The notes: a model not told the origin generated them from the letters alone. 64,000 bases of DNA from an endosymbiont of Galathealinum brachiosum (GCA_003349885.1 QFXC01000014.1:124001-188000); one strand, 5' to 3'; counted from the first letter of the stretch, positions 7,950-17,248 are shown. Made by a program: numbers and translations.

Positions 7950-9494
7950 TTAATTTATAGTTATTTCTTTGTGTTTTTTCTTATTCAAAGATTCATTTAT
8001 GATAAGAAGTGATTGAAGACGCTGATGATAATCAACAAGTTTTGGAACCATTAGATTAATTTCATCACTGGATTTTTTAATAAACCCTCCTGATAACCAT
8101 AAATGATCATTTTCAACCGTGTTAATTTTATTCTGAATCTTGATGAAGTTATCACATTCATATTTAACGTTATTTATAATATCAGTAAGTTCAGACCTCT
8201 GATTAACTATATAATCTTCCGAAAAATAATAAAGCTCTGTTAAGGCTTCAAAATCAATTCTATTCACCAGTCTGTTTTGAGTATTGTTAATATAATTTTG
8301 TACATCTACCCAACGTCCTTCTATATGACTTTGTTTAAAATTATCATCAAAAAACAATTCCTCAAGCTCGTTTAAAGTATATCCGGCCCCATTATTAGTT
8401 CGATCATTTTTATCTGGTGGCGCTAAAAAAAGCACCTCATTATCTCTTTCAGCCAGGCTAACACGCTCATGCTGCGTAGTTATCTTACCTTCAGGTGTTT
8501 TATACAGATTTTCTCCGCTTGAATTTGTTTTTTGCGTATACCTGGATTTGTCTTCATCAAGCTTACTTTCCCAAACTAATACGAGCTTCTCTATTCTTTT
8601 GGTCTGGTTATATATATCTAATTTCAACATTTCTATAAACCAGTTATTTAAATCCTCAATTTGATCAGGATGATTCCACATAAGATGGGTCAACAACACA
8701 CAATCCCATACATCAATAACATCTTTATTATTGGTAAAAGCACAAACCTGTAATATTTTTAGAGCTTTACGCCAACGACGATCTGAAATATAAATGGATT
8801 TATCTGATAAGTGATTGCGTAACTTTCGTAGTAATTCATGTGATTCAGCATTCAGTTTAATGCTGTTTGAATTTGATTGAATTTCATCTACATCTGAAAC
8901 ACTTAATTTTTCAAAATCAAATTGACTACTTTCAGAATCTGATGATATTTCTAACAAATCATTAAATCCGTCATTTGTGACTGGTACAACCTGATAACGA
9001 AACAAAAATCGATCGAATAGAGCATCTAAGCCCTCATCATCAGGCAACTCATTACTCGCTGCGATTACGCTTATCAATGGCACATTAACTCTTACATTGC
9101 CATTATCGAATTCTCGCTCGTTTAAAATCGTTAATAAGGAGTTAAGTATTGCACTATTAGCTTTAAATATTTCATCAATGAATGCCACACTGGCATCAGG
9201 AAGATAACCTGTTGTAAGACGATGATAACGATCATCCTCAAGCGCTTTAATAGATAATGGGCCAAAAAGCTCTTCGGGAACAGAAAAGCGAGTCAATAAT
9301 CGTTCGAAATAGTTTATATCTGTAAAAACATTACATAACTTACGTGCCAATTCACTTTTTGCTGTTCCTGGTGGACCTAGAAGCAGTAAATGCTCTCCAC
9401 TTAATGCGGCCAGTAAAGACAGACGAACAGGAACAGAGCGCTCTATTAATGTCGACTCGATATATGAAAAAATATTTTTTAATTTTGTTTTCAT
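7950..9494 (-). CDS. ravA: RavA-like MoxR-family AAA+ ATPase
   Basis: 514 residues (E. coli RavA has 498). Walker A is GPPGTAKS (about residues 40-47), Walker B FIDEIFK, sensor 1 AASNELP, and sensor 2 lies in SDRRWRKAL. RFSVPEELFGPLSI and LTTGYLPDA are RavA/MoxR hallmarks. The C-terminal ~220 residues correspond to the RavA-specific helical and LARA-type region, here diverged, so binding of lysine decarboxylase is doubtful. It starts 42 nt after rspA with no clear Shine-Dalgarno (ATTTAAAA before the ATG). It acts in the cytoplasm with ViaA as a hexameric remodelling ATPase. Its position after the nitrate genes is the notable point. Confidence 0.85.
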   Translation of the reverse strand: MKTKLKNIFSYIESTLIERSVPVRLSLLAALSGEHLLLLGPPGTAKSELARKLCNVFTDINYFERLLTRFSVPEELFGPLSIKALEDDRYHRLTTGYLPDASVAFIDEIFKANSAILNSLLTILNEREFDNGNVRVNVPLISVIAASNELPDDEGLDALFDRFLFRYQVVPVTNDGFNDLLEISSDSESSQFDFEKLSVSDVDEIQSNSNSIKLNAESHELLRKLRNHLSDKSIYISDRRWRKALKILQVCAFTNNKDVIDVWDCVLLTHLMWNHPDQIEDLNNWFIEMLKLDIYNQTKRIEKLVLVWESKLDEDKSRYTQKTNSSGENLYKTPEGKITTQHERVSLAERDNEVLFLAPPDKNDRTNNGAGYTLNELEELFFDDNFKQSHIEGRWVDVQNYINNTQNRLVNRIDFEALTELYYFSEDYIVNQRSELTDIINNVKYECDNFIKIQNKINTVENDHLWLSGGFIKKSSDEINLMVPKLVDYHQRLQSLLIINESLNKKKHKEITIN

Positions 9495-9536
9495 TTTTAA
9501 ATATACGACGCCGAATTAAAGATAAAAGTATCGCTA

Positions 9537-9908
9537 TTAATGCTCGCCCTTAGGCTTTCTAACACCAGCAAGACGATTACCCTGCTTCTGCGGACCACCT
9601 AATGGGAATATTTTATGTAAATATCGGGTATTTCCTTTTTCTTTTCCCCAAACTTTTTTAAAATGTTTAATCATGTCTCGTACAGGTGCCTGAACATTAT
9701 TCTGTTCATAGTAATCACGTATATAATTTATAATTTCCCAATGCTCGTCAGTTAACTGAAGCTCTTCAAAATCTGCACGTACCTGCACAAATTCCTCAGA
9801 CCACTGATCAAGATCTAACAGGTAACCCTCACCATCTAACAATATTTCTATCCCGTCAACCACGGTTGTCTGGGTTTGCATATTTGGGTAATAAATCTTT
9901 CCGGCCAT
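9537..9908 (-). CDS. DsrC/TusE-family protein lacking both C-terminal cysteines (RspA type)
   Basis: 123 residues. The fold signature is clear: VDGIEILLDGEGYLLDLDQWSEE at the N-terminus, LTDEHWEIINYIRDYY, then LHKIFPLGGPQKQ. In DsrC the C-terminal arm carries two redox cysteines and in TusE one. Here the arm reads QGNRLAGVRKPKGEH, and the protein contains no cysteine at all, so it cannot carry persulfide. Cysteine-free members have been called RspA and are thought regulatory. It has a good RBS (AGGAATTGTT-ATG) and lies 31 nt after the DmsBC-like gene and 42 nt before ravA. A role as a protein-protein docking or regulatory subunit of the nitrate system is inference. Confidence 0.85.
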   Translation of the reverse strand: MAGKIYYPNMQTQTTVVDGIEILLDGEGYLLDLDQWSEEFVQVRADFEELQLTDEHWEIINYIRDYYEQNNVQAPVRDMIKHFKKVWGKEKGNTRYLHKIFPLGGPQKQGNRLAGVRKPKGEH

Positions 9909-9939
9909 AACAATTCCTATTTAAATTCTAAATAATATT

Positions 9940-11772
9940 TTAATGCGCATCGGCAATAATGCCGGCCTGCACGGTATTCGCTAAACCTGTTTCACGAGCA
10001 TGCTCTTCAAAACCTTTATTTTTCCAGAAGAAGGCTCCTGGCATCGTTGTTGGTACTACCATCACATAAAACATTGCTCTACTAATTAAAGATGATGCCA
10101 GTACGCTTAATACCAGTAGCACCCAGAGCGCCATTATGATGGGTGATGGACTGGTTACAAACATTAAAGACGCAACCACTAATATGTTTGTAAATAACAT
10201 AGCCAGCCTTAACAAATTCGTCTTACCAAATGTTGTAACCTGCTCGTAATAAGAAACAGCCCCTTCACGTCCCTTCACATTTAAATGTTTAGCGTGAAAA
10301 TAATGACCTACAGCTTCTATCATCAAACCAATAAACATAAGGCCGGCTACTAACTGCAACAAACCAGATACTGACTGATTGCCATACAGTAAAACCGGTA
10401 CAAAGAACAAACCTGTAATCAAAGAACCGAGTGAAATCATATTTCCATAAAAAGCAGTAAGAACCTGCCAGTGATTCCAGAAAGGGCGTGCCTCTATTCG
10501 ATATATTTTATGCATAAAATATATCGCTATCGGACCGGAAACTGCTGCTGCATATGCAAAAAACACTGAAGCCTGCCCGACTATTTCATAACCACCCATT
10601 TCTGTATATACAAGCGAAGCCAGAAAGTGAGCACCCAGACTATTAAAGAAAACAGCTATGCCCGCTACTTCACGACTCACCGGAGAATATTTAAGATTAT
10701 TAAATGCTCTATAAAAACGCAATGGTTTACCTAAATGCATTGTTGATAAGAATAAAGCAATCGCCTCTAAACCAAGCATGACAAATAACATTGGTAAATA
10801 AGCAGAAGAATTGACAATTTTCTGAATAGATTCAATCCCAGCAAGATTGCCAATAAACATCAGTAAAAATGCACCTATCACAGCTTGTGATACGAGTGTA
10901 AATATAACTAGAGGATCTTCACGTGAGCGTAATTTATCCAGATTCCAACTACGCTTAATACCTTTCTTTTTATCAACAACCGGTTCAAATACACCCGTAT
11001 CTATATCTTTATGATACTTAACGGCCATACTATCAGTGCGGGTCATTTCATTAGGCATATCACGTGTCTGTTGAAATCGTATATTCGGATTTGTTATATC
11101 TGTACGAGGAAAGCCAGGTATTTCAACTTTTGCCTGCTCTCTCTTTTCAGGTGTATTTTCAATAACACCAAAATTCAATGCATTACCTAAGCATGCTGAT
11201 ACACAAGCCGGCTTCAAGCCAACTTCAAGACGATCAACACACATATTACATTTACTAACCTGTCCTTTTACCGGATCGAGCTGAGGTGCGTTGTAAGGAC
11301 AAACCCAGGTACAATAACCACAACCAAAACAGATATCTGAATCCTGTAATACCGCACCATACTCAGCAAATTTTGTATACGCACGTGTTGGGCAACCTTT
11401 TAAACAAACCGGGTCATCACAATGATTACAGGCCATTGAAATATTCAGGCGTTTAAAATCAGGATAAGTTCCACCTTCAACATAACCTACAGACCTGAAT
11501 GCAATATGCGCCGGGTTATCATTCTTTTCACTACAGGCTGCTTCACATGCATGGCAACCTATACAGTTATCTGCCGTAAAATGAAAGCCATGCTGTTTAT
11601 AACGATTTGGATTTTCACCCACAGCCGAATTTAAATTAATATTCAGTGATTTTCCATGAAGCTCACTAGTATGATCAACCGTTTGAATAGGTTTACCATA
11701 ACAGTTGGTTTCTTTCATGGTTTCGTCATTCAGAAATGCGTATTGGGGTTCGTCGTTTCTTACCTGGAACAT
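9940..11772 (-). CDS. Fused DmsB-like ferredoxin and DmsC-like membrane anchor
   Basis: 610 residues. Residues ~60-205 hold four cysteine groups for four [4Fe-4S] clusters: CIGCHACEAAC, CNHCDDPVCLKGC, CFGCGYCTWVC and CNMC...CVSAC. Residues ~285-590 form about eight membrane helices of the DmsC family, which takes electrons from quinol. Separate DmsB and DmsC are the usual arrangement, so this is a fusion. It follows the NarB-like catalytic gene by 70 nt and has no Tat signal, so the electron-transfer domain should face the cytoplasm. The likely role is to pass electrons from menaquinol or ubiquinol to the cytoplasmic nitrate reductase, replacing the NADH- or ferredoxin-dependent partners normal in assimilation. 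Confidence 0.85.
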   Translation of the reverse strand: MFQVRNDEPQYAFLNDETMKETNCYGKPIQTVDHTSELHGKSLNINLNSAVGENPNRYKQHGFHFTADNCIGCHACEAACSEKNDNPAHIAFRSVGYVEGGTYPDFKRLNISMACNHCDDPVCLKGCPTRAYTKFAEYGAVLQDSDICFGCGYCTWVCPYNAPQLDPVKGQVSKCNMCVDRLEVGLKPACVSACLGNALNFGVIENTPEKREQAKVEIPGFPRTDITNPNIRFQQTRDMPNEMTRTDSMAVKYHKDIDTGVFEPVVDKKKGIKRSWNLDKLRSREDPLVIFTLVSQAVIGAFLLMFIGNLAGIESIQKIVNSSAYLPMLFVMLGLEAIALFLSTMHLGKPLRFYRAFNNLKYSPVSREVAGIAVFFNSLGAHFLASLVYTEMGGYEIVGQASVFFAYAAAVSGPIAIYFMHKIYRIEARPFWNHWQVLTAFYGNMISLGSLITGLFFVPVLLYGNQSVSGLLQLVAGLMFIGLMIEAVGHYFHAKHLNVKGREGAVSYYEQVTTFGKTNLLRLAMLFTNILVVASLMFVTSPSPIIMALWVLLVLSVLASSLISRAMFYVMVVPTTMPGAFFWKNKGFEEHARETGLANTVQAGIIADAH

Positions 11773-11842
11773 AATTTTTCTTCAGTCTTTTTAATTCACA
11801 TTGTCATTGCCGAAAGCATGTGTCGGAAATAACGTATTTTAG

Positions 11843-14026
11843 TTAATATTCTCGTGCTTCAACATTACGTTTAGCTGCTTCTACCTGATCAACCAGTTCA
11901 ATACGAACTGCATTTTGTTTAAATGCAGGCTGACGTGAATGTGGATCCAATAAGCCAAGTGTTAAACGATTTACGCAATCATGAAAATGAAAGGGTATAA
12001 ACACCATGTCCCTGGGAATTCTCTGCGTTAACTGAACCATTACAACCGCATCACCACGGCGTGAAACACAACGTACATATGACTGATGCTCGATACCCAG
12101 TTCAGCTGCTGAATCAGGATTCATCTCCATGTATGGAGTTGGTGAAAATTTATTCTGATTGCCTATCTTTCCTGTACGAGTACGCGTATGAAAATGCTCT
12201 ACTACACGACCTGAATTTAACCAGAACGGATATTCTGTATCAGGACGCTCATTATTATCTACAAACGGCAACGGAATAATTTTGGCCTTACCATCGGGAT
12301 ACGGAAACTTTCCATCACTGTACAGTCGCTGAGCACCTTTCTCATCACCTTCACGACAGGGCCACTGTAACCCACGATTTTTTTCAATTTTTTCGTAACT
12401 CATTCCTGAAATATCTAAATTACGATCTTTACCTTTAGATAGCTCTTTCATTTCTTCAAACATGTCTTCCGCATTATCAGAAAACTTCATTTTTAATCCA
12501 TTTTCAAAACGTTTGGCTAAATTACTGAATATCCATAAATCAGGTTTTGAGTCTGCATAAGGTTTAGAGACATTTGATACTCTGTTCACTCGACGCTCTG
12601 TATTGGTAAAGCATCCTTCTTTTTCTGCCCAGATTGCAGCTGGTAAATACATATGCGCATATTGAACAGTTTCAACATCTTCATAAGCGTCCTGAATAAC
12701 AAGAAAATCAAGTTTCTCCAGTGTCTTACGAATACGTGCTGTATTAGGCATAGATGTCATGGGGTTAGTTGCAACCAGCCACAGACCTTTAATTTGACCT
12801 GTTTCAATTGCAGGAAAAATATCTGTTTGTGCCAGACCTCTTTGCTTGGGTAAAAACTCAGGATCAATTCCCCAGTAATCTGCAATTTCCTGACGGTGAT
12901 CTGAGTTTTCTAATGCACGATAACCGGGTAAACCTGAACATGAAGACCACTCACGTGTCCCCATTGCATTACTTTGTCCGGTAATAGATAAACTTGTTCC
13001 ACCCTCTTTACCGATGTTTCCAGTAATCAGGTTTAAATTATTAATACCCACTACGCCATCTGAACCATGTGTACTCTGGTTAATGCCCATCGTCCAGATA
13101 GACATCGCCTGACCTGCTTTTGCATAAAGACGAGCAACATGACGAATTGTATCTTCATCAATGCCACAAACTTTTGAAGCTGAAACCGGATCATATTCTT
13201 CTACAATGGCAGTAAACTCCTCCATACCATTTGTATTTTTTTCTATGTAATCCATATCAGCAAGATTTTCATTGATAATGACGTGCGCTAGAGAGTTTAA
13301 CAACACAACATCTGTTCCGGGGTTAATTGCCAGATGCATATCCGCAAATTGAGCCAGCATGGTCACGCGCGGGTCAACTACAATTAGAGGAAACTTTCGC
13401 TTCTCCATTGCTTCTTTTAAACGCCAGTAAATAATCGGATGTTGTTCTGGAAGGTTAGAACCAAATGCAATTAAACAATCTGTTTTTTCAAAGTCTTCAT
13501 AACAACCGGGAGGACCATCAGAACCGAAAGATCGTTTATAACCGGAAACAGCTGATGCCATACAAAGCGTTGTATTGCCATCATAGTTATTAGTGCCAAT
13601 AGCACCACGTGTTAATTTCCCTAAGGTATAAAATTCTTCTGTAAGAATCTGACCAGTAGACACGACAGCAAATGCGTCACGACCATATTTTTCCTGAATT
13701 GTTTTAATTTTATCTGCCATGGTATCCAGAGCTGGATCCCATTCTGTTTCTCGATACTCATCAATCGTTGAATTACGCACAATTGGTTTTTTGCCACGAC
13801 CTTCTGTTTTAAATAATTCGTGTTCAAAAATTCCTTTAATACAAAGCTTGCCACGATTTACATCCGCACCACCAACACCACGCGAAGAAACCGCCTGGCC
13901 ATCACCATTAATTCCTACTTCAATAGAACAACCGGTTGAACAATATCCACAGGTTGTATACTTCCATTCAACTACACCTTTATCTGCAATTTTAATGGGA
14001 TTTTTTTTGTTACGGCCGAATAACAT
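11843..14026 (-). CDS. Assimilatory nitrate reductase catalytic subunit, NarB/NasA type
   Basis: 727 residues, the length of cyanobacterial NarB (about 715-730) rather than the longer enterobacterial NasA with its extra C-terminal Fe-S domain. The N-terminus binds one [4Fe-4S] cluster through CGYCSTGC...GKLC. NTTLCMASAVSGYK contains the expected molybdenum-ligand Cys of the Nas/Nap branch. GTNNYDGN, DPRVTMLAQFAD and GINQSTHGSDGV are molybdopterin-binding blocks. The C-terminal dinucleotide-binding barrel ends with FHFHDCVNRLTLG. There is no Tat signal, so it is cytoplasmic. It sits between nirD and the DmsBC fusion. Formate dehydrogenase-type activity is possible in this superfamily, but the nirBD-narK context favours nitrate. 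Confidence 0.87.
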   Translation of the reverse strand: MLFGRNKKNPIKIADKGVVEWKYTTCGYCSTGCSIEVGINGDGQAVSSRGVGGADVNRGKLCIKGIFEHELFKTEGRGKKPIVRNSTIDEYRETEWDPALDTMADKIKTIQEKYGRDAFAVVSTGQILTEEFYTLGKLTRGAIGTNNYDGNTTLCMASAVSGYKRSFGSDGPPGCYEDFEKTDCLIAFGSNLPEQHPIIYWRLKEAMEKRKFPLIVVDPRVTMLAQFADMHLAINPGTDVVLLNSLAHVIINENLADMDYIEKNTNGMEEFTAIVEEYDPVSASKVCGIDEDTIRHVARLYAKAGQAMSIWTMGINQSTHGSDGVVGINNLNLITGNIGKEGGTSLSITGQSNAMGTREWSSCSGLPGYRALENSDHRQEIADYWGIDPEFLPKQRGLAQTDIFPAIETGQIKGLWLVATNPMTSMPNTARIRKTLEKLDFLVIQDAYEDVETVQYAHMYLPAAIWAEKEGCFTNTERRVNRVSNVSKPYADSKPDLWIFSNLAKRFENGLKMKFSDNAEDMFEEMKELSKGKDRNLDISGMSYEKIEKNRGLQWPCREGDEKGAQRLYSDGKFPYPDGKAKIIPLPFVDNNERPDTEYPFWLNSGRVVEHFHTRTRTGKIGNQNKFSPTPYMEMNPDSAAELGIEHQSYVRCVSRRGDAVVMVQLTQRIPRDMVFIPFHFHDCVNRLTLGLLDPHSRQPAFKQNAVRIELVDQVEAAKRNVEAREY

Positions 14027-14067
14027 GGGTGGGAGGCTCCGAATTTAAATGAACAATACCGTTAAAT

Positions 14068-14126
14068 CGTTAGCCCATGCTATTAACAGGGCTAACTCCT
14101 ATAAAATTTATATATTTTATGTAGGA
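14068..14126 (-). other. Two intercistronic hairpins between nirD and the nitrate reductase gene
   Basis: GTTAGCCC pairs with GGGCTAAC (about 14070-14097). Next to it CTCCTA and TAAAAT pair with ATTTTA and TAGGAG, with a 2-nt bulge (about 14096-14126). Neither is followed by a T run in the operon direction, so they are better seen as mRNA processing or stability elements than terminators. Confidence 0.45.
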
Positions 14127-14159
14127 GCAATCTTTAGATCACGATCGGCGTACAAATAC

Positions 14160-14471
14160 TTATTTTACTTCAACGAAAATACTTCCGTTTTCAATTTTAG
14201 TAGCAAAATGTCCTGTACAACCTTCATCAGGACCTAATGCTTCACCATTAGTTAAATCAATTTTCCAGTTATGTAACGGACAAGTTACAGATTGACCGTG
14301 CACAATACCCTGAGATAACTTGCCCTGCTTATGAGGGCAGGAATCTGTTACAGCAAAAACTTCATCGTTGTTATTACGGAAAACAGCAATATCTACATCA
14401 CCATTTTTAACAACACGGGCACCCAATACAGGTATATCTTCTACTGATCCTACTTCTATCCAATTTGACAT
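14160..14471 (-). CDS. nirD: Nitrite reductase small subunit, Rieske-type
   Basis: 103 residues, the usual NirD length. It is a single Rieske-like domain with CPHKQG and CPLHNW, which supply the Cys and His ligands of a [2Fe-2S] cluster; some NirD proteins lack these ligands, this one keeps them. It partners NirB in NADH-dependent reduction of nitrite to ammonium in the cytoplasm. It lies 61 nt after nirB. The next gene in the operon is the nitrate reductase, after a gap holding two hairpins. Confidence 0.92.
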   Translation of the reverse strand: MSNWIEVGSVEDIPVLGARVVKNGDVDIAVFRNNNDEVFAVTDSCPHKQGKLSQGIVHGQSVTCPLHNWKIDLTNGEALGPDEGCTGHFATKIENGSIFVEVK

Positions 14472-14532
14472 AATTTTTACCTTTACTCTTTCAAGTAGTG
14501 TCGAATTAGAAAACTAATTCGACCTGTTTTTA

Positions 14533-16971
14533 TTAACCGATTACTTTTAATGGAGTGAACTCATGCGCATCAACGCCTTTAGTTGAACGTTCAGTCCATG
14601 GATCTTCCTGAGATCGAGTAATTTCCTGTGAGAACTTAAATCTTTCAGCAAGTTCTTTACGTTTTTCAGCATCATCAACGATGCTTTCTTTAACGTAAGT
14701 AAAACCAACTCGTTCAATCCAGGGAGCAGTACGTTCCAGATAACGTGCTTCTTCACGATATATCTGACAGAAAGCTGCTGCGTACTCTAATACTTCTTCT
14801 TCAGTATCAACCCTGGTTAATAAATCAGTTACGCGTACATGAATACCGCCATTACCACCGATATGTAATTCGTAACCTGAATCAACACAAACCACACCGA
14901 AATCTTTAATCGTTGCTTCTGCACAGTTACGAGGACAACCAGATGCTGCCATCTTAAATTTATGAGGCATCCAGGAACCCCAGCTTAATTGCTCAAGCTT
15001 GATACCAATACCAGTTGAATCCTGCGTACCAAAACGACACCAGTCTTTACCAACACAGGTTTTAACTGTACGTAAAGCTTTACCATATGCATGACCTGAA
15101 ACCAGGCCTTCATCATTTAAATCTTTCCAGATTAAAGGCAGCTCTTCTTTCTTAACACCGTATAAACCAATACGTTGACCACCGGTTACGTGAACCGTAT
15201 CTAAATCAAATTTTTCAGCAACATTTGCAATCGCACGTAACTCTTTAGGTGTAGTCATACCACCCCACATACGTGGAATAACTGAGTAGGTACCATCTTT
15301 CTGAATGTTTGCGTGAGCACGCTCATTAATGAAGCGTGACTGGTAATCATCTTTCGATTCTTCAGGCCATGAACTTATTACATAATAGTTAACCGACATA
15401 CGACAGGCCGCACAGCCATCATCATTTTTCCAGTTAAGCTTTTTGTAAACATCACTAATTGAAGTTAGTTTCTGTTTGCGAATCTGTTCACGCACATAAT
15501 CATGAGTATGATCAGTACAACCACAAATTGGTTTAGCCTCAGGTGCTGCATAATCACCACCTAAGGTTGTTTCTAATATTTGTTCAACTAAACCGGTACA
15601 TGAACCACAAGAAGAAGATGCTTTTGTATGAGCACGAACATCATCTAATGTGAATAAACCTTTAACCGTAATTGCGTTAACAACATCACCTTTAGTAACA
15701 CCATTACAACCACAAATTTCAGCATCATCAGACATGTTAGCAACAACGTTACCACCGTGACCTGAATCTCCCAGGTGACCCTGCCCAAACATTAATGCAT
15801 CACGAATATCAGTGATATTTGTACCTTCACGCATTAACTGGAAGTACCATGAACCATCAATCGTATCGCCATATAAAACTGCACCAAGAATTTTTTCATC
15901 TTTGATTACAATCTTTTTATAAACACCACGACTTGCATCACGTACTACTATATCTTCTGTTGTTTCATCACCGATGAAATCACCCGCAGAAAACAAATCA
16001 ATACCCGTAACTTTTAATTTTGTAGAAGTGACTGTACCGGTGTAAATACCAATACCGTATTCAGCAAGATGGTTTGCACAAACCTTAGCCATTTCGAACA
16101 ATGGAGCAACTAAACCATAAACCATGCCACGGTGCTCAATACACTCACCAATCGCATAAATTTTTGGGTCATAAGTTTGTAATGTATCGTTAACAACAAT
16201 ACCGCGTTCACAATGCAAACCAATTTGTTTAGCCAGTTCTATGTTAGGGCGAATACCCACTGCCATTACAATTAAATCTGTTTCAATTTCAGTGCCATCA
16301 GCAAAAACTATTTTCTCTACTTTGCCATCACCCTGAATTTCAGAAGTAGAAGTTTTCATTCTAAACTTCATACCCTGCTCTTCTAATGAGTTCTTTAACA
16401 TCTCACCAGAAATATCATCCATCTGGCGTTCCATTAACCAGTCCATTAAATGAATAACAGTTACATCCATACCCTGCTTCATTAAACCGTTTGCCGCTTC
16501 TAAACCTAAAAGACCACCACCAATGACAACAGCACGTTTTTTAGATTTAGACACATCAATCATCGTGTCTACATCTTTTATGTCACGGAAGCCGATAACA
16601 CCGGGAAGATCATGACCGGGAACAGGAATAATAAATGGATCTGAACCGGTTGAAATCAATAAACGATCATACTCAACCGTTGTGCCATCATCAGCAGTAA
16701 CCGTACAGGCTTTACGGTCTACATCAGTAACCTTCACACCTTTATGTAAAGTGATGTTGTTTTCTTCATACCATGGCAAATCATTCAACATGATTTCATC
16801 AATTTCTTTTTCCCCACATAAAACAGGAGATAAAAGGATACGGTTATAATTTCCGTAAGGCTCCGCACCAAATACAGTTATCTCATATTTGTCTGGTGCA
16901 ATTTCCAGCAGTTCTTCAACGGTACGCATACCCGCCATACCATTACCAATAACGACTAGTTTTTCTTTCAT
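14533..16971 (-). CDS. nirB: NADH-dependent assimilatory nitrite reductase large subunit
   Basis: 812 residues from the ATG at 16971. The longer frame begins with a TTG at 16995, but GGAG lies 7 nt before the ATG at 16971, which decides the start. Order of parts: FAD/NAD(P) oxidoreductase domain (1-~300, VVIGNGMAGMRTVEE and VVIGGGLLGLEAAN), two BFD-like [2Fe-2S] regions (CGCNGVTKGDV...CGSC), then the sulfite/nitrite reductase half-domain and the sirohaem/[4Fe-4S] site with TCVGKDWCRFG and SGCPRNC. It makes ammonium from nitrite with NirD. First gene of a minus-strand operon with a sigma54-type promoter about 45 nt upstream, implying nitrogen control. Confidence 0.93.
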   Translation of the reverse strand: MKEKLVVIGNGMAGMRTVEELLEIAPDKYEITVFGAEPYGNYNRILLSPVLCGEKEIDEIMLNDLPWYEENNITLHKGVKVTDVDRKACTVTADDGTTVEYDRLLISTGSDPFIIPVPGHDLPGVIGFRDIKDVDTMIDVSKSKKRAVVIGGGLLGLEAANGLMKQGMDVTVIHLMDWLMERQMDDISGEMLKNSLEEQGMKFRMKTSTSEIQGDGKVEKIVFADGTEIETDLIVMAVGIRPNIELAKQIGLHCERGIVVNDTLQTYDPKIYAIGECIEHRGMVYGLVAPLFEMAKVCANHLAEYGIGIYTGTVTSTKLKVTGIDLFSAGDFIGDETTEDIVVRDASRGVYKKIVIKDEKILGAVLYGDTIDGSWYFQLMREGTNITDIRDALMFGQGHLGDSGHGGNVVANMSDDAEICGCNGVTKGDVVNAITVKGLFTLDDVRAHTKASSSCGSCTGLVEQILETTLGGDYAAPEAKPICGCTDHTHDYVREQIRKQKLTSISDVYKKLNWKNDDGCAACRMSVNYYVISSWPEESKDDYQSRFINERAHANIQKDGTYSVIPRMWGGMTTPKELRAIANVAEKFDLDTVHVTGGQRIGLYGVKKEELPLIWKDLNDEGLVSGHAYGKALRTVKTCVGKDWCRFGTQDSTGIGIKLEQLSWGSWMPHKFKMAASGCPRNCAEATIKDFGVVCVDSGYELHIGGNGGIHVRVTDLLTRVDTEEEVLEYAAAFCQIYREEARYLERTAPWIERVGFTYVKESIVDDAEKRKELAERFKFSQEITRSQEDPWTERSTKGVDAHEFTPLKVIG

Positions 16972-17016
16972 GTGCTGACTCCATAGATGGGGCAAATTTG
17001 TAATTGCTTGTGATAA

Positions 17017-17032
17017 TGCACATTACATGCCA
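17017..17032 (-). promoter_or_regulatory. Sigma54-type promoter of nirB
   Basis: Minus-strand TGGCATGTAATGTGCA has GG, exactly ten bases, then GC, and fits TGGCACG-N4-TTGCW except for the T at the fifth position and the G starting the -12 element. It predicts a transcript starting near 17006 and a leader of about 35 nt before the nirB ATG. Confidence 0.7.
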
Positions 17033-17118
17033 AATTCACCATTAGACGTTTAACCTATTGTTTTATATAGATTATGTATAATTTACTTCATTAACATTAA
17101 CATTCAATAGGCCATATG

Positions 17119-17135
17119 CGCACCAAGTTAGTGCG
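17119..17135. promoter_or_regulatory. NtrC-like enhancer site
   Basis: CGCACCAAGTTAGTGCG is a 17-bp dyad matching the NtrC consensus TGCACCAWNWTGGTGCA at 14 of 17 positions, with mismatches at the two ends and one inner base. It is about 120 bp upstream of the predicted nirB start. A weaker half-site, GCACCTGCATGTG, follows at 17138-17150. Confidence 0.65.
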
Positions 17136-17231
17136 TCGCACCTGCATGTGACATATAATTAAGCACTAATATTGTACTCGGTATTAAAAACATAAGCTCT
17201 AAAGCGCTTAACATATGAACAATAAAAGACT

Positions 17232-17248
17232 TGCACCAAAAAAATGCC
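17232..17248. promoter_or_regulatory. Weak NtrC-like site
   Basis: TGCACCAAAAAAATGCC keeps a perfect left half (TGCACCA) and a TGC in the right half. It lies midway between the divergent sigma54-type promoters. Confidence 0.35.
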
